From assembly GCA_026785765.1 (NCBI GenBank), contig JAJAZK010000317.1:1-27573 (forward strand): 27,573 nucleotides of DNA. Reading direction: 5' to 3'. Positions 24,730-27,573 of the stretch are shown here, piece by piece. Below the pieces are notes generated by a model. The model was not told the origin of the DNA and ran no database searches. It saw only the letters and a program-made list of their open reading frames with translations. Within the stretch, counting starts at the first letter, position 1; each line of letters starts with the position of its first letter. The stretch is from Rhodoferax sp. (GTDB lineage Bacteria > Pseudomonadota > Gammaproteobacteria > Burkholderiales > Burkholderiaceae_C). The translations under genes were made by a program, and so were the position numbers.

Positions 24730-25236
24730 TTACCGCGTGAGCAGTACGATCGCGCGCGCCTCGATTGCCAGCCCCTCACCCACCGGTCCCAGATTCTCCG
24801 CCGTCTTGGCCTTGACGTTGATCTGTTCAATCGAAACCGCCAGCGTACTGGCGATGGCCTGGCGCATTGAATCTATCCAGGGTCGCAACCGGGGCGCCTG
24901 GGCAATGACGGTGCTATCGACATTGCCGATCTTGAAACCCGCCACTCGCACGCGGCGCGCGGCTTCGGCGAGCAATCCACGTGAGTCGGCACCCTTGAAC
25001 CGGGCATCCGTGTCAGGGAAGTGCGCGCCAATGTCGCCCAGTGCGGCTGCACCCAACAAGGCATCCGTAATGGCATGCAGCAGGACGTCGGCGTCCGAGT
25101 GACCCAACAGACCAAGCTCGAACGGAATCGTCACGCCGCCAATGACGAGCGGTCGGCCCGCTACCAACCGATGCAGGTCCCAGCCTTCACCGATGCGCAG
25201 GATTGGCAGCACGCTGCCAGGGTCAGGGGTAGTCAT
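24730..25236 (-). CDS. ispF: 2-C-methyl-D-erythritol 2,4-cyclodiphosphate synthase
   Basis: This enzyme of the MEP isoprenoid pathway cyclises CDP-methylerythritol 2-phosphate to the cyclodiphosphate, releasing CMP. The 168-aa protein has the metal ligands Asp20 and His22 (GWDLHRL) and His54 (HSDADVLLHAITDALLGA), FPDTD (74-78) and a C-terminal KAKTAENLGPVGEGLAIEA, all typical. The N-terminus is about 10 residues longer than the minimal family. The ATG at 25236 has a GGAG site 7 nt upstream, inside ispD; the genes overlap by 14 nt, indicating coupled translation. The stop faces the envZ stop at a distance of 28 nt; the small CGGC/GCCG hairpin there is too weak to call a terminator. Confidence 0.97.
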   Translation of the reverse strand: MTTPDPGSVLPILRIGEGWDLHRLVAGRPLVIGGVTIPFELGLLGHSDADVLLHAITDALLGAAALGDIGAHFPDTDARFKGADSRGLLAEAARRVRVAGFKIGNVDSTVIAQAPRLRPWIDSMRQAIASTLAVSIEQINVKAKTAENLGPVGEGLAIEARAIVLLTR

Positions 25237-26023
25237 AGTCTGACTCCAGTGGTTGATGCCAGGCGCGCTGCAGCAACAGCGCTTGCGCCAGCAACAGGTC
25301 CTGCGCATAGGTCACCTTGAAGTTGTCGGCGCTGCCGACGACCAGCAGCGGCGCCAGGCCGATCGCCTCCATCGCCGACGCCTCGTCGGTTGCCGAACTG
25401 CCAGCGCGCAGCAGGGCGTCCTGCAGCGGTCCGATGCGGAACATCTGCGGTGTTTGCGCCAACCAATGCAAGGCGCGGTCGGGTGACTGCAGAACCCGCC
25501 CGTCGCGGGCAAGCTTTAGCGTGTCGGAAACCGGGTGCGCCAGCAGACCACCCACCGCATCGCCGAGGCAGGCGTCGATCAGGCGGTCAATAGTCTCGAC
25601 TGTCACCAGGCAGCGCGCTGCATCGTGTACCAGCACCCAGTCCGCGCGCGCGGCCCCGCCGCCCTGCAACGCCTGCAAACCGTTGCCGACCGATTCGGCG
25701 CGGCTGACGCCGCCGCACGACACACAACTCCAGGGTTGGCCGTCGGCCGGAGCAAAAGCTTTCAAAAAAAGATCGTCGCGCGACAGCACTACCAGGGTGT
25801 GGCAAACGCGCGAAACCGCAACCATTGCCGCAATCGTGTGCAGCACCAGCGGTTGTCCGGCGATCATCCGGTATTGCTTGGGTCGGCCGGAACCGGCCCT
25901 GGAACCAGCGCCAGCGCAGGGAATCAACGCCCAGATGCGTGCCGTCGGTCCGCCGCCGTTGTCTGGGCTTTCGTTGGCTGTGCGTTTTGGTGGTGCGGAC
26001 AATTGCGTGCCTGACGGCGGCAT
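25223..26023 (-). CDS. ispD: 2-C-methyl-D-erythritol 4-phosphate cytidylyltransferase
   Basis: This enzyme joins methylerythritol 4-phosphate to CTP, forming CDP-methylerythritol, two steps before IspF. The nucleotide-binding loop is IPCAGAGSRAGSGRPKQY (about 34-51), followed by the VVLSRDD strand, VHDAARCLV and ATDEASAMEAIG, and the C-terminal NFKVTYAQDLLLAQ. The ATG at 26023 gives 266 aa, about 30 longer than usual, because some 28 low-complexity residues precede the core; a shorter start cannot be excluded, and no ribosome-binding site is clear. The first loop has Cys-Ala-Gly-Ala where Ala-Ala-Gly-x is common. Its 3' end overlaps ispF by 14 nt, and it diverges from mfd across 104 bp. Confidence 0.95.
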   Translation of the reverse strand: MPPSGTQLSAPPKRTANESPDNGGGPTARIWALIPCAGAGSRAGSGRPKQYRMIAGQPLVLHTIAAMVAVSRVCHTLVVLSRDDLFLKAFAPADGQPWSCVSCGGVSRAESVGNGLQALQGGGAARADWVLVHDAARCLVTVETIDRLIDACLGDAVGGLLAHPVSDTLKLARDGRVLQSPDRALHWLAQTPQMFRIGPLQDALLRAGSSATDEASAMEAIGLAPLLVVGSADNFKVTYAQDLLLAQALLLQRAWHQPLESDYDYP

Positions 26024-26127
26024 GGAAGGAAGCCCATTCTAAAATCAGGACACGCCCCCTCCCCGATTCCGGTTGAGGGGCATTTGCACGACCATGCAAT
26101 CTACCTCACCTGTGTGCCCCCTGCTTC

Positions 26128-27573
26128 ATGGATTTACCCAAGCTTTCAATCGGGAAACGATTCACATTGATGCGCCCGTCAGGGTCTGCCGATGCAATGC
26201 TGCTGGCGCAACTAGGCCAGCGCGACAAGGCGGCACAACGGTTGACCGCGGTCGTCTGCGCCGATGCCGGCGATGCACAACGGCTGCTGGAAGAAATCGT
26301 GTTCTTTGCGCCGGAGCTGCGTTGCACGCTGTTCCCGGATTGGGAGACGCTGCCATACGACACGTTTTCACCGCACCAGGACCTGATCAGTGAACGCCTG
26401 GCCACGCTGTGGCGAATTTCGCAGCGCGACAAGGAGAGCGGCGCCGATCTGGTGCTGATTCCAGCGACAACGGCCTTGTACCGCTTGGCGCCGCCGGCTT
26501 TCCTGGCTGCATACACCTTCCATTTCAAGGTTCACCAGAAGCTCGATGAAACCCGCTTGCGCGCACAGCTCACGCTGGCCGGCTATAGCCACGTGAGCCA
26601 GGTCGTCAGTCCCGGTGAATACGCGGTGCGGGGCAGCCTGATCGACCTGTTTCCCATGGGTTCGGCGGTACCGTACCGGGTCGATCTTTTTGACGACGAA
26701 ATCGACAGCATCCGTACGTTCGATCCGGATACGCAACGCAGCCTGTACCCGGTGCCGAAAGCGCGTTTGCTGCCGGGCCGTGAGTTCCCGATGGACGACG
26801 CTGCGCGCACGCGCTTTCGCAGCCGCTGGCGCGAACTGCTTGAAGGTGACCCGACCAAGAGCCGTATCTACAAAGACATGGGCGCTGGCGTCGCCTCGGC
26901 CGGCATCGAATACTACCTTCCGCTGTTTTTTGACGCGACCGCGACAGTTTTCGACTACCTGGGCGCGGATGTCACACTGGTGTTGCACGGCGACCTGGAC
27001 CAGGCGTTTGACCATTTCTGGCAGGACACCAAGGAGCGCTTTCGCCTGGTTCAGGGAGACCCGGAACGCCCGGTGTTACCGCCGCCTTCGCTGTTCCTCG
27101 CCGCAGACCATTTTTTCGCCCATGCCAACAGCTATGCGCAGCTGGCACTGCGCCGTCCTGCGCCGTCAGCCGAGTCGGCAGCAAACCAGCAGAACCAGTG
27201 GGCGGCACTACCGAGCCTGACGGTCGTGCGCAGTGCCGAGGATCCGCTGGCCAGTCTCAAGCGGCATCTCGCCACAACGCAGCAGCGCGTGCTGATCCTT
27301 GCCGAAAGCGACGGACGGCGCGAGAGTCTGCTCGACTTCTTGCGCGCCAGCGGACTCGAACCAGTGCGATTCGAGAGCCTGCTGGGCTTTCTGGCGAGTG
27401 ACGAAAAGTTCGGTTTGGCAGCGGCCGCCCTGATGAACGGCTTCTCTGCACTCGAACTCGGCGTCGACTTTGTTACCGAGACCGAGCTGTTCGCCGCCGG
27501 CCCGATCACCCGGCGCCAGCGCAAGCAGGAGCAGGTCAGCGACGTCGAGGCGTTGATCAAGGATCTGAGTGAA
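26128..27573 (+). CDS. mfd: Transcription-repair coupling factor (N-terminal part; 3' end outside window)
   Basis: Mfd is a DNA translocase that removes RNA polymerase stalled at DNA damage and recruits UvrA. The visible 482 codons start MDLPKLSIGKRFTLMRPSG and contain the N-terminal UvrB-like domains, with LFPDWETLPYDTFSPHQDLI, the PGEYAVRGSLIDLFPMGS segment, YRVDLFDDEIDSIRTFDPDTQRS and a following region with FVTETELF before the RNA-polymerase-interacting part. The helicase motifs lie beyond the window edge; full-length Mfd is about 1150 aa. The frame is open to the last base and ends on a whole codon. The ATG at 26128 fits the family start; no ribosome-binding site is visible. Another in-frame ATG lies 17 codons later but would drop the conserved start. 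Confidence 0.96.
   Translation, partial: MDLPKLSIGKRFTLMRPSGSADAMLLAQLGQRDKAAQRLTAVVCADAGDAQRLLEEIVFFAPELRCTLFPDWETLPYDTFSPHQDLISERLATLWRISQRDKESGADLVLIPATTALYRLAPPAFLAAYTFHFKVHQKLDETRLRAQLTLAGYSHVSQVVSPGEYAVRGSLIDLFPMGSAVPYRVDLFDDEIDSIRTFDPDTQRSLYPVPKARLLPGREFPMDDAARTRFRSRWRELLEGDPTKSRIYKDMGAGVASAGIEYYLPLFFDATATVFDYLGADVTLVLHGDLDQAFDHFWQDTKERFRLVQGDPERPVLPPPSLFLAADHFFAHANSYAQLALRRPAPSAESAANQQNQWAALPSLTVVRSAEDPLASLKRHLATTQQRVLILAESDGRRESLLDFLRASGLEPVRFESLLGFLASDEKFGLAAAALMNGFSALELGVDFVTETELFAAGPITRRQRKQEQVSDVEALIKDLSE

Overview
The window looks like a chromosomal segment of a GC-rich betaproteobacterium of the order Burkholderiales, most likely Comamonadaceae (Rhodoferax/Polaromonas/Acidovorax type). 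The main reasons are the aceE-aceF-lpd order with a lipoyl domain fused to the N-terminus of E3, the ompR/envZ, ispD/ispF and mfd neighbourhood, and the protein sequences themselves. This placement is inferred from recognition, not from a database search. I see no tRNA, rRNA, CRISPR array, prophage or complete insertion sequence.

Layout. 1-2316: a cytochrome P450 and a small secreted protein (minus strand), then about 470 bp without a gene. 2320-4348: an NlpC/P60 cell-wall peptidase (+), an alpha/beta hydrolase (-) and the remains of a Bug/TctC solute-binding protein gene (-). 4455-10930: the pyruvate dehydrogenase operon on the minus strand, aceE (E1), aceF (E2, two lipoyl domains) and lpdA (E3). 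lpdA is cut by one in-frame UGA. 11125-18062: a plus-strand, probably co-transcribed series: a membrane PAS histidine kinase, a FixJ/NarL-type response regulator, folD, oligopeptidase A (prlC) and a DUF4124-glutaredoxin hybrid. It diverges from the pdh operon across a 194-bp region that holds a well-formed aceE promoter and an interrupted palindrome. 18081-22134: rpiA (-), pyrD (+), an FAD-dependent oxidoreductase (-), a SIMPL-domain protein (-) and a small secreted protein (-). 22303-24701: an OmpR/EnvZ-type two-component pair (+). 24730-26023: ispF and ispD (-), two non-mevalonate isoprenoid enzymes. 26128-27573: the 5' part of mfd (+).

How they work together. Most of the window is housekeeping: the pyruvate-to-acetyl-CoA complex, one-carbon metabolism, pentose phosphate, pyrimidine and isoprenoid synthesis, and transcription-coupled repair. 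Two two-component systems sit beside it. One is head-to-head with aceE and is a natural candidate regulator of it. The other has a perfect 10-bp inverted repeat in its upstream region.

The most unusual item is a roughly 272-bp element between ompR and envZ. It is bounded by 31-bp perfect terminal inverted repeats and contains two further nested hairpin arms, one capped by a GNRA tetraloop. It overlaps the ompR stop codon and is flanked by a 5-bp direct repeat. It looks like a non-autonomous, MITE-like or strongly structured repeat inserted into a signalling operon. The UGA in lpdA and the collapsed Bug gene are the other clear anomalies.
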